The translations under genes were made by a program, and so were the position numbers. Below are positions 51,110 to 60,700 of a stretch of DNA of 64,000 bases, one piece after another (position 1 is the stretch's first letter; each line of letters begins with the position of its first letter). Below the pieces are notes generated by a model. The model was not told where the DNA came from. It did not search any database and worked only from the letters and a program-made list of their open reading frames with translations. The stretch is taken from the NCBI RefSeq assembly GCF_049897565.1, contig NZ_JAFCWM010000004.1, forward strand, positions 1 through 64,000, read 5' to 3'. The stretch is from JAFCUW01 sp049897565 (lineage in GTDB: Bacteria; Pseudomonadota; Gammaproteobacteria; Burkholderiales; Burkholderiaceae_D).

Positions 51110-51431
51110 CACTGGAGGCCTCGTTTTGAAGTGCTCGAACGGCTCGGCTACACCCATAAAGTGGTGTTTTCTCCGCGCGGCAAGGCGGGAACGGAGATTG
51201 AGCCCTTCAAGTGGCTCAGCGTCTTGCTGGAGAATCTGAACACCGCTTTGTCCGGAACTCATCACGCGTTCAAATTTGCGAAGTACGCCCGGCGATACCT
51301 CGCCGAGGTCCAATACCGCTTCAACCGGCGCTGACATGGCCGCCATGGTGCCGCGGTTAGCGGTCGCCGTGGCACAGACGAGGCCGTGTCCAAAACGGGT
51401 GGTATTCGGCAAGGCTGAGGTACGAACATAA
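51110..51431 (+). pseudogene. C-terminal remnant of an IS1595-family (ISXO2-like) transposase
   Basis: The frame reads 'HKVVFSPRGKAGTEIEPFKW', 'LLENLNTALSGTHHAFKF' and 'AKYARRYLAEVQYRFNRR', the unmistakable ISXO2 C-terminus, then stops at TGA near 51333. After a shift the next frame continues 'DMAAMVPRLAVAVAQTRPCP' and 'KRVVFGKAEVRT', ending at 51431. Comparison with the family 'FNRRFDLA' suggests loss of two bases. The N-terminal two thirds are absent. It lies about 80 bases past the tRNA-Ser terminator, a common landing zone. Confidence 0.85.
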
Positions 51432-51831
51432 TCAGGTCCATTCAAGTGGCCTCGATCCGACTAAAGAGCAAATTGCAGATTTGCGTACCGAGGCCGCCTC
51501 GTTCGCAAACGACAAGCCGTCGTTCGTAATAATGATCGAGCAGGGCAAGGCGGTGCCTGCGCCGATCTGGTCCACCAGGTGCACGGCGCTGTGGCGCTGC
51601 CTGCGACAGCCGGGGGCGCTGGCGCGAGGATCGCAAGCTGATCTGATCGCGGCCGGTTGGTCCCGCTTGCCGCTGAACGTCGGCGCTTCGCAAGCACCGG
51701 TGCTGTCTGTACAGCGGGCGCGGCGCGCGAAAGCGCAGCCATTTGCCTATCGGGCAGGTGGGCACCCCAATCGTCGGCCGCGCCGGTGAAACAACCGGTA
51801 AAATATTGCTTTCTATAAAGCGCACTAGAAG
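51432..51831. other. 400 bases without a confident gene
   Basis: A plus-strand frame (about 51436-51789) runs through without stops but has low-complexity Arg/Ala content and no recognisable motif or ribosome-binding site. I see nothing else here beyond possible decayed mobile-element DNA. Confidence 0.45.
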
Positions 51832-53015
51832 ATGAAGAAATTTCCATACCCGTTCAGCGGCGCACGGCGCGGCGCAATTCGCGGCTGCTGGCTGGGCATG
51901 ATGGCGCTCGCCGGTGCCGTCCACGCGGCCGAGCCGGCACCGGTCCGGGTCGGTATCGATGCCGAATTCGGCCTGCAGCACAGTACGTCCGCCCAAGCTG
52001 CCGAGCTAGGCGTGCGCAGCGCGATCGACGAGATCAATGCGAGCTGCGGCGTGTTGCAAGGGCGCAAGCTCGAACTCGTTGTCAGGGATCACCGGTCGAT
52101 TCCGGCGCGCGGTATCAGCAATATTGCACAGTTCGCGGCAATGCCCGACCTGGTCGCCGTCTTCGGCGGACGCTTCAGCCCGGTCATCATCGAGGAATTG
52201 CCAATATTTAAGGCAACCAAGACCCTGTTCCTGGCGCCCTGGTCATCGGCGGACGCCATTGTCGACAACGGCATGCACCCCAACTACGTCTTCCGCCTTT
52301 CCCTGCGCGACAGTCTGGCGATGCCGAGCTTGCTCGGCGCTGCGCGCAAACGCGGACTGAAGAAGGTCGGCCTGTTGTTGACCAACACATCCTGGGGCCG
52401 CAGCAACCTTGCCGCGGCCGACAGTTTCATGGCGAACGCACGCGACATGAAGGTGGTGCGCACTGCCTGGTACAACTGGCGCGACACCTCCCTGGTCGAG
52501 CATTACAAGGCGCTGCTGGCAGCGAACGACGACGAAGCGGCAATCCTCGTTCGCGAGTGGCCGCGCTGGCGCCGTCCCAGCGTTTTCCCATCCTGAGCCA
52601 CTGGGGCGTTACCGGCGGCGAGTTCGCCAGGCAGGCCGGACCGGCACTGCAACAGGTCGATTTCTCGGTGATCCAGACCTTCAGTTTCTTCAATGCGCAG
52701 CCGGCCATGGTGGAGCGCTTCCTTCAACACGCATCGAACGTCTCGTCGGTGCGCCGCATCGAGGACATCAAGGCGCCGGTCGGCGTTGCCCACGCCTATG
52801 ACCTGATGCATCTGTTGGCCAAGGCGATCAACCTGGCTGGCAGTACGCAGCGCAGCGCCGTGCGTGATGCCCTGGAACGACTGCCCGCGCACCGCGGCCT
52901 GGTCAAGCTGTATCAACCGGCCTTTACCGCCGCGCGCCACGAAGCGCTCGGCGCGCGCGAACTGCTGATGGCGCGCTATCGCGCCGACGGCGTGCTAGTG
53001 CCGGCGAAGGACTAG
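51832..53015 (+). pseudogene. Frameshifted periplasmic ligand-binding protein (Peripla_BP_6 type)
   Basis: A branched-chain-amino-acid-type binding protein broken by one shift. Part one (51832-52596) has a signal peptide and 'VRVGIDAEFGLQHSTSAQAA', 'VFGGRFSPVIIEELPIF' and 'KKVGLLLTNTSWGRSN'. Part two (about 52557-53015) resumes with 'VAALAPSQRFPILSHWGVTG' and 'VDFSVIQTFSFF' and ends 'GVLVPAKD'. Inserting one G near 52555 would restore 'VREVAAL', and about nine residues also seem lost there. It ends two bases before a membrane sensor kinase, so it was probably that kinase's periplasmic ligand sensor. A sequencing error could mimic the shift. Confidence 0.8.
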
Positions 53016-53017
53016 CA

Positions 53018-55465
53018 ATGATTGGACGCTTTTTCGGCACGGCGAGCCTGGCGCGGCGCTTCGCGCTGGCCGCTGCGGTTTTGACGGCGAGCGCGATCAT
53101 CCTCGTCGCGCTCGCTTCCGCCGCGCTGATCCGGCACCAGAGCGCCAGCGCCGATGCATTGCTGAGGCAGCGCGAGATGGCCTTCAATGCTATCCTCGTG
53201 GGCAACAACCTGGCGGCGCTGTCGTCGCGCGTCGCTGAGTTGGCGAACAGCCCGATGCTGGCCAATGCGCTGGTCGACAGCGCCGGCAAGGAGACCTATC
53301 TGACGCCGTTCCTGCGCGAAATGGGACAAATCAACGGCATGCCGATTCAGCTGATCCTGACCGATTTTGAAGGCAAGGAGATCGCCACCAACGGCGCGGC
53401 CGCGTTCGGCAGTGAAGAGATCGCCTGGTTGCCGGATCAGCTTGCCGCCAATTCGGAGCGTCCGCTAATCGTCGATACTGCCCGGGGCGCCCGGCTGGTC
53501 GGCATCAGGCTGCTGCGGTATGTCCGCACGAATGGCGCGGAAGGGGCGGTCATGTACAGCGTCGGGCTGGCCGACCTGGCGCCGGTGGACTGGGCCCATG
53601 TAATCCGGCCCACGCAGACGCGCCGCGATGGCCGGCGCGCGGCGCTGTCGGTCGCGCTCGACCAGCCGGTCGAATTTGCCACGCTGGGATTGCGCCTGGA
53701 AGCGAAGCCCAGCCATTTTTCCGACGCGCTGATCGATCCGGCGCCGAACTATGCCATCATCGCCACCATCGCGCTGGCGATGGCTGGCTGTGTATTTCTG
53801 CTGGCATCGCGCCTGGCGTTCGGGCTGACGCGCGACCTGCGTCACCTCGACCATTTTGCCAGCAACCTCGGTGAAGAAGGCATCGGCAGCCAGCGCGCTG
53901 AACTGGTGGGCAGCATCGAGGTGACCAGCCTGGCGCGCTCGATCAAACGCATGCTCGACCGGCTTTACCAGCAACAGCTCCGCATACTGCATGAACGCAA
54001 CCGGTTCGTCGAACTGGCCAACACGATACCCCAGCTTGCCTGGATTGCCGAGCCGGACGGCACGATCAGCTGGTTTAACGACCGCTGGTATGCCTACACC
54101 GGGGCGGCGCCGGCGCAGATGCAGGACGGCGGCTGGATGGCGTGGCACCAGAGCGATGCGTTGCCGGCGGTGCTGGCCGAATGGCAGGCGGCAATGGCGA
54201 GCGGCAATCCGGCGCAGATGACGTTTTCGCTGCGCGGGGCCGACGGTCGGTACCGGCGCTTTTTCACCTCCGTGGCGCCGTTGCGCGACAGCCAGGGCCG
54301 CATCGTGCAGTGGTTCGGCACGAATACCGACCTGTCGCAACTGGAGCAGCCCGAACTGGTGGCCCGCCGCAGCGAAGCGCGGCTCCATCAGGGGATGGTG
54401 GCGGCACGGATGGCGGTCTGGGACTGGGACCTGGGCACGGGCAAGGTCGGTTTCTCGGCCAACCTGAGCAGCGTTTTTGGCGCCGAATGGAATCGGATCG
54501 ACCGCGCCTGGGAGCTGGTACACCCTGACGATGTGGCCGAACTGCGCGCGGCGGTGGCGGCGGCGGTGGCCACCGGCAGCCAGTACCATGCCATCGTGCG
54601 CGTCATGCGCGGCGCCGACGCGCCGCTGCTGTGGGCCGACATGCGCGGCCAGGTCGGCATCGGCGTCGACGGCGGCCACGGCGTGGTGCACGCGGTGGCG
54701 ATCGACGTCACCGAACGCATGCGGGCCGAGGAAGCTCTGCGCCAGGCCGACCGCAGCAAGGACGAGTTCCTGGCGATGCTCGCGCACGAGCTGCGCAACC
54801 CGCTGGCGCCCATCAGTAGCGGCGCCGAACTGCTCAAGCTCGGCGTGCTTTCCGGCGAGCGTGCGGCGGGTACCGGCGAAGTCATCGCGCGCCAGGTGGC
54901 GCACATGACGCACCTGGTCAATGATTTGCTCGATGTCTCGCGCGTCACCCGCGGCTTGGTCTCGATCACCGCCGCGCCGCTCGACCTGCGGCAGGTCGTG
55001 CAGGAGTCGGTCGAGCAAACCCGGCCCCTGATCGACACGCGCGGCCACCGTTTGACGGTGGCGCTGCCGGCCGAGCCGGTGTGGGTCGACGGCGACCATA
55101 CCCGGCTGGTCCAGGTGATGTCGAACTTGCTCAACAATTCTGCCAAATTTACCGCCGCCGACGGCGACATCGGTGTCGCGCTGTTCGTCGACTACGCCGG
55201 CGCGGTGCTGACGGTGCGCGACAATGGCAGCGGCATCAGTGCGCAATTGCTGCCTAACGTCTTCGATCTATTTACCCAAGGCAAAAGAGCGCTCGATCGT
55301 TCGCAGGGCGGCCTTGGCCTCGGATTGGCGCTGGTGAAAAAACTGATCGAGCTGCATGGCGGCAGCGTCGTGGCGGCCAGCGCCGGCGTCGGCCATGGCA
55401 GCGTCATGACGATTACACTACCGCTGCACGGCGAGCGCCCGCCCGGCCTGGCCGGCGCCGCGTAA
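53018..55465 (+). CDS. Membrane-bound PAS sensor histidine kinase
   Basis: An 815-residue kinase. A membrane helix (about 13-37) and a ~205-residue periplasmic region are followed by a second helix (about 245-267) and a HAMP-like linker. Two PAS domains come next (about 330-455, 'ERNRFVELANTIPQLAWIAE'; and 465-580, 'RMAVWDWDLGTGKVGFSANL'). HisKA has the acceptor His in 'LAMLAHELRNPLAPISSGAE' near residue 589. The HATPase shows 'MSNLLNNSAKF', 'VRDNGSGISAQLL' and 'GGLGLGLALVKKLIELHGG'. It has no receiver domain. The ATG at 53018 is two bases after the broken binding-protein gene. Confidence 0.92.
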   Translation: MIGRFFGTASLARRFALAAAVLTASAIILVALASAALIRHQSASADALLRQREMAFNAILVGNNLAALSSRVAELANSPMLANALVDSAGKETYLTPFLREMGQINGMPIQLILTDFEGKEIATNGAAAFGSEEIAWLPDQLAANSERPLIVDTARGARLVGIRLLRYVRTNGAEGAVMYSVGLADLAPVDWAHVIRPTQTRRDGRRAALSVALDQPVEFATLGLRLEAKPSHFSDALIDPAPNYAIIATIALAMAGCVFLLASRLAFGLTRDLRHLDHFASNLGEEGIGSQRAELVGSIEVTSLARSIKRMLDRLYQQQLRILHERNRFVELANTIPQLAWIAEPDGTISWFNDRWYAYTGAAPAQMQDGGWMAWHQSDALPAVLAEWQAAMASGNPAQMTFSLRGADGRYRRFFTSVAPLRDSQGRIVQWFGTNTDLSQLEQPELVARRSEARLHQGMVAARMAVWDWDLGTGKVGFSANLSSVFGAEWNRIDRAWELVHPDDVAELRAAVAAAVATGSQYHAIVRVMRGADAPLLWADMRGQVGIGVDGGHGVVHAVAIDVTERMRAEEALRQADRSKDEFLAMLAHELRNPLAPISSGAELLKLGVLSGERAAGTGEVIARQVAHMTHLVNDLLDVSRVTRGLVSITAAPLDLRQVVQESVEQTRPLIDTRGHRLTVALPAEPVWVDGDHTRLVQVMSNLLNNSAKFTAADGDIGVALFVDYAGAVLTVRDNGSGISAQLLPNVFDLFTQGKRALDRSQGGLGLGLALVKKLIELHGGSVVAASAGVGHGSVMTITLPLHGERPPGLAGAA

Positions 55466-55507
55466 GGCGTTCGCCCGCCGGCCGCGCGGCACGCCGGTGC
55501 CGTCGCC

Positions 55508-57434
55508 TCATGCCTGGCCCAGCAACGCGGCCAGCTTGTCCGGGTCGACCGGCTTGACCAGATACTCGTCGAAGCCGGCCGCCAGGGCGCGCTCGCGGTC
55601 GCCGCTGCCGGCATACCCGGTCACCGCGATCAGGCGGCACGCCGCCGTTGCCGGCGAGTCGCGCAAGGCCCGCCGCTGCGGTGGCGATGATGTCGCCACC
55701 GTCGGGCGTGACTTTGGCGGCATTGACCAGCAGGCTGGCAAATACCTGGACCAGGCGGTCGGCGTCGCCGGTGATGCCAGCGAAGGCGCCGTGAAGCGGT
55801 GCTTTTTTCGATCGAACAGCGGTTGCGCCTGTTCGGCGGCGTGTGCAAATACGGTCCTGAAGTCGAGCGACTCGCTCGACAGCGCCACCATGGCGCGGGT
55901 GACGCGCGAGACATCGAGCAGCCCCTCGTTCAGGCCGGTCATGTGCCTGATTTGGCGCTCGATGATCTGGCCCGTCTGCGTCAGGCGCGGCTGATCGAGG
56001 TGGCGGCCAGACTGCAGCACTGACGCGGCCAACGCAATCGGCGCGAGCGGATTGCGCAGTTCGTGCGCCAGCGTGGCGAGAAATTCGTTGTTGCGCGGGT
56101 CGGCCTGCTGCAGCGCAGCTGCTGCATTCTTGCGCTCGGTGATGTCGACGACGATGCCGACCATGCGCTGCGGAACCGTGCCATCGTTGAATACGGTACA
56201 GTGCGCCTCCATCCAGTGCACACTGGCGTCAGGCCAGATGACGCGCGATTCGAAATGCCATTCGCGCTCGCCGGTGAGGGCCTGCGCGAACTGGCGCTGG
56301 ACGTCGACCCGGTCTCCGGATGCACATGGGGTTGCCGTGTCATTGGCCAGATCCAGATCCCAGTCGCCGATTTTTCGCGCCGACAGCATGAACTGGTAGG
56401 TTGCGGCCACTTCGCGCGCACGCGATTGCGCTATGTCCAGTTCGGCGGTACGCTGCGCGATGCGCGATGCGCGATTCCATCGATTCCAGCGATTGCCGCA
56501 GGTCGCGCAGGGCCGCCACCCGCCCGAACGCCGGTCGCAACTGCAGCGCCACTTCGTGCGCCACCGGGATGGCGGTGGCCGACCACGCGCGCGCCGGCGT
56601 GGCACAGAACGAGGGCGCTGGCGGTGCCGTCCGGGTCACTGTGCAGTACTACCAGCAAGGCCGCCGCCGCGGCGACGTCGGTGCCGCCGCGCAGCGGCGA
56701 CGCAGCGCGGCCGGACGCGTATAGTTGCTCGACCGCAAAAACGTCGCCCGCTGCCGGCAGCGGCGATGCAGGCAGCGGCGCCAACGTCGGCCAGCACCGG
56801 CCCGTCGTGCTGCCATCGCCGGCGGGCCAGAGCAGCCGCGACCTCGGCGCGTCGCCGGCGCGGCTTTAGGCGGCGTGGAACACGGCGTCGAGGCCAAAAT
56901 AGGCGCCGGCCAGTTGCGCCGCCGCGCTCATCGATCCCGCGTCATCGGCTGCGCCGCGTAGTCGATCGGCCAGTCAGAGCAGCAGCGCCTGCCTGCGTCC
57001 GGCCACCACCGGCTCGGTAATGTCGACGGCCGAACAGGTGATGGCGATGACGCGCTGCCAGCGTCGCGCAACGGCGTTAATTAGAGCGAAAACCAGGCAT
57101 CCTCGATCGGCTCGTTGCGCGCGATGACAAAACGCTGGCCGGCCAGAGCGAACGCCTCGCCCGCAAATGCGCGCTCAACAAACGGACTGACCTGCGGCCA
57201 GATCTCGGCCCATACCTGCGGCGCCGGCGCCATGAAGGCGGCGGGATGCTTCTCGCTGAGCAATGGGACATAGACATCGTGGTACAGCAGGATGCGTTGC
57301 GGCCCCCACAGCAACGCCGTCGCCAGCGTCGACGCGAACGCGTGGCGCACGACGGCCCGCGAATCGGTATGCTGCGCGGTGAGGTCCAAACACCGTTGCG
57401 CCGGCGGTGGATTGGTTTGCAACAGGCGATTCAT
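55508..57434 (-). pseudogene. Decayed PAS/GAF hybrid sensor kinase
   Basis: Read leftward from the ATG at 57434, a soluble hybrid kinase appears in pieces. There is a PAS start ('TALLWGPQRILLYHDVYVPL', 'FVIARNEPIEDAWFSL', stop at 57081), then 'AITCSAVDITEPVVAGRRQA', a GAF-like 'GSMSAAAQLAGAYFGLD', and a second PAS ('MLSARKIGDWDLDL', 'FESRVIWPDASVHWMEAH'). HisKA 'EFLATLAHELRNPLAPIAL' follows. Then comes a truncated HATPase ('RLVQVFASLLVNAAKV' in another frame), joined directly to the end of a receiver ('LIAVTGYAGSGDRERALAAG', 'FDEYLVKPVDPDKLAALLG'). Several frameshifts and loss of the ATP-binding G-boxes and the receiver Asp make it inactive. Confidence 0.82.
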
Positions 57435-57726
57435 GGCTGAATTTCCAGGTAAAAATGCGGCATGGGAAAGGGTTTTCATGGGCGGCGTATTCGGTTGGCG
57501 CCGGGGACGGCTGACGCTCGGCTGTAACCAACAGAAAGTAGCTCAGTTGTGTGCCATCAACGCCTGACCATCCAATTGAACACGGTTAATCGGGCCACCG
57601 TGCAGTTGGGGCGCTGCGCCAGCACCGGCGGCGCGCTTCGACTTGCCTTGCGTCACGCCTTTGTATACTGTGACGTGACGGCGCGGGCGACCCAGGTCTG
57701 CGCCGAGACCGTCAAGGAGCTTTCCG

Positions 57727-60700
57727 GTGCATTCGAATCGTTGGTTGCGGATCTTGTTGGCCAACCTGGCGTTAGCGGCCGTTTATTACGGCATGGCGCG
57801 GCTCGGCCTGATGTTGGCGTTCGAGTCCACCAACGTTTCGCCGCTGTGGCCGCCATCGGGCATCGCGTTGGCCGCCCTGCTGCTGGTCGGGCGCCACGTC
57901 TGGCCGGGCGTCATGCTGGGCGCATTTTCGGCCAACCTTGTCGTCTTTCTCGGCAATGGCCAGCTTGGCGCCGGCGCCGCGCTGGCGACGTCGCTGGCGA
58001 TCGCCGCCGGCAATACCATCGAGGCATTGGTGGCGGCCTGGCTGCTGCAACGCCTCGCTGCCCCGGCACACCTGCTCGGCAAACCTGAACATACCTATCC
58101 GTTCGTCGGCGCCACCGCCTTTGCGGCGGCGGCGGCGGCGCTGATCGGCACCACCAGCTTGCTGTGGGCCGGCATTGTGTCGCCGTCGGCGGTGCCGATG
58201 ATCGCGGCGACCTGGTGGGTCGGCGATCTTGCCGGCATGCTCATCGTGGTGCCGTTGCTGTTGGCGTGGCGCGCCGCGCCGGCGCCGCGCGTCAGCGGCC
58301 GCTTGCGCGCCGGCGCCGAACTACTGGCGCTGCTCGCCGTGCTCGTCGCGCTGCTGTATCAGCCGCCCGACGGCGGCCAGCGCATCTGGCTGTTCGCCTT
58401 GCTCGTCTGCGTCGGCTGGGCCGCGCTGCGCTACGGTCGCCGCAGTGCCACGCTGGTGGTGCTGGTCGTCGCTGGCGCGTCGGTGCTGGCGACCACGCAA
58501 GGCCTCGGGCCGTTTGCCGCCGGCAGCCGCAACGAGGCACTGTTTGGCCTCGAAGTGTTCATCGGGCTGTTCAGCACGGTGGGCATCTTGCTGGCCGCCG
58601 ATGCCGAGACGCGCGCGCGACGCGATAGTGGCCTGGGCGGCTGGCTGCACTGGGCAGTGCTGGCCGGCACCATGCTGCTGACCCTGGTGGCATGGCAGTA
58701 CGTCACGGAGGAGACCGAACAGCGCGCCGCCGAGCGGTTTCGGGTCGAAATCGAAGAAGCCCGGCGCCGCGTCGCCGATCGGATCGATGCCTACGCGCAA
58801 ATCCTGCACAGCGGCCGCGCGCTGCTGACGGCAACGCCCGGCCTGGTCGCGGCCGGCTGGGGCGATTTTGTGCGCGCCGTCGACGTCGACAAGAAGTATC
58901 CGGGCTTCCAGGTGCTCGGCGTGGCGCGCCGGGTGCGCGACCGCGCCGCGCTCGAGCGGCAGATGCATGCGGCCGGCTATCCCGAGTATGCGATCTGGCC
59001 GGCCGGCCAGCGCGAGTCGTATGTCGCCGTCGTCATGGTCGAACCGTTTGCCGGGCGCAACCTGCGGGCGTTCGGCTTCGACATGAATTCGGAGCCGGTG
59101 CGGCGCGCCGCGCTGACGCGGGCGATGCAAAGCGATGCGCTGGCCGTCAGCGGCAAGCTGACGCTGGTGCAGGAGGTCGGCAACGATCGCCAGGCCGGCT
59201 TCCTGATGTACCTGCCGGTGTACCGGCGCGGCGCGCCGCACGCCACCGCGGAGCAGCGTCATGCCGCAGTCGAATCGTACGTGTACGGCGCATTCCGCAT
59301 GAACGACCTGATGCGGGGAATCCTCGGCGCCGAAGCGCCGGCCGTCTCGATCGAGTTGTTCGACGGTGTCGGCACGACGGCGGCGGCGCGCATGTTTGCC
59401 AGTGCGCCGGCGGCGCGCTCGGTCGACCGCGCCGCCGCTGCGTATGCGGGCACCACCAGCGTCGCGGTCGGCGACACGTTCTGGACCTTGCGCGTCAGTT
59501 CCCTGCCGGCGTTCGAGAGCGCCATCGACCGCGCCAAGGGACTGATCGTGCTGTTCGCCGGCACCCTGATCGCGCTTTTGCTTTTTGGAATGATGCGCGC
59601 GCTGCGCCAGACCAGCGAGGACGCGCTGGCGCTGGCCACCAGCATCAAAGGGGCGCTGCGCCAGTCCGAACACCGGTTCGCCATCCTGGTCGATTCGGCC
59701 AGCGAATTTTCCATCATCGCCACCGACCTGGACGGTGTGATCGAGGTCTTCAGCGTCGGCGCCGAACGCATGCTCGGCTATGACGCGAACGAACTGGTCG
59801 GCGTGGCGTCGCCGGCGCTGCTGCACGAGCCCGATGAACTGGCGGCGCGCGCGCTGGTGCTCAGCGCCGAACTGGGCGAGCCGGTGGCCGGTTTCGAAGT
59901 GCTTGTCGCCAAGGCCCGGCGTGGCCATGCCGAGACGGGCGAATGGACGTACCGGCGCAAGGACGGTGCGCGCCTGCCGGTGCAGCTCACGGTCAGTGCC
60001 ATCCGCGACGCTGAAGGGGCGGTGATCGGCTTTCTCGGCATCGCCCGCGATATCACCGAGCAGAAGCGGATCGATCAGGACTTGCGCGTGGCATTGACGC
60101 GGGCCGACGCCGGCAGTCGCGCCAAGGGCGAATTCGTCGCCAACATGAGCCATGAATTGCGTACGCCGCTCAATGCGGTGCTGGGTATGGCGCAATTGTT
60201 GCAGCGCACCGCCCTGAATGACGGCCAGCGCCGCGACGTCGACGTCATCCGTAGCGCCGGCGCCGCGCTGCTGGCGATCCTCAACGACATTCTGGATTTT
60301 TCGAAGATCGAGGCCGGCAAGATGGCGCTGGCGTGCATGCCGTTGCGACTGGAGGATGTGGCGGCGTCGCTGGCAACGATGATGAGCCTGAATGCGCGTG
60401 AAAAGCCGCTGGTGCTGACGATTTCGCTCGATGCCGCCTTGCCGCCGGTGTTGCTGGGCGACGCGTTGCGCCTGCAGCAGGTGCTGGTCAACCTGGCCGG
60501 CAATGCCGTCAAATTTACCGAACACGGCCACGTGGCGGTGCGGCTGCGCAGCGCCGGCCGGCGCGACGACACGGTGACATTGGAAATGAGCATCCAGGAT
60601 AGCGGCATCGGCATGAACGCCGAACAGCTCGACGGCGTCTTTTCCGAGTTTGCGCAGGCCGACTCGTCGACCACGCGCCGCTTCGGCGGCACTGGCCTCG

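Noticed and set aside
50972..51445. Minus-strand 157-codon frame after tRNA-Ser
   Set aside because: Antisense to the IS1595 remnant and its terminator; no motif.
51461..51789. Frames on both strands upstream of the binding-protein gene
   Set aside because: Composition-driven; no ribosome-binding site, no family resemblance.
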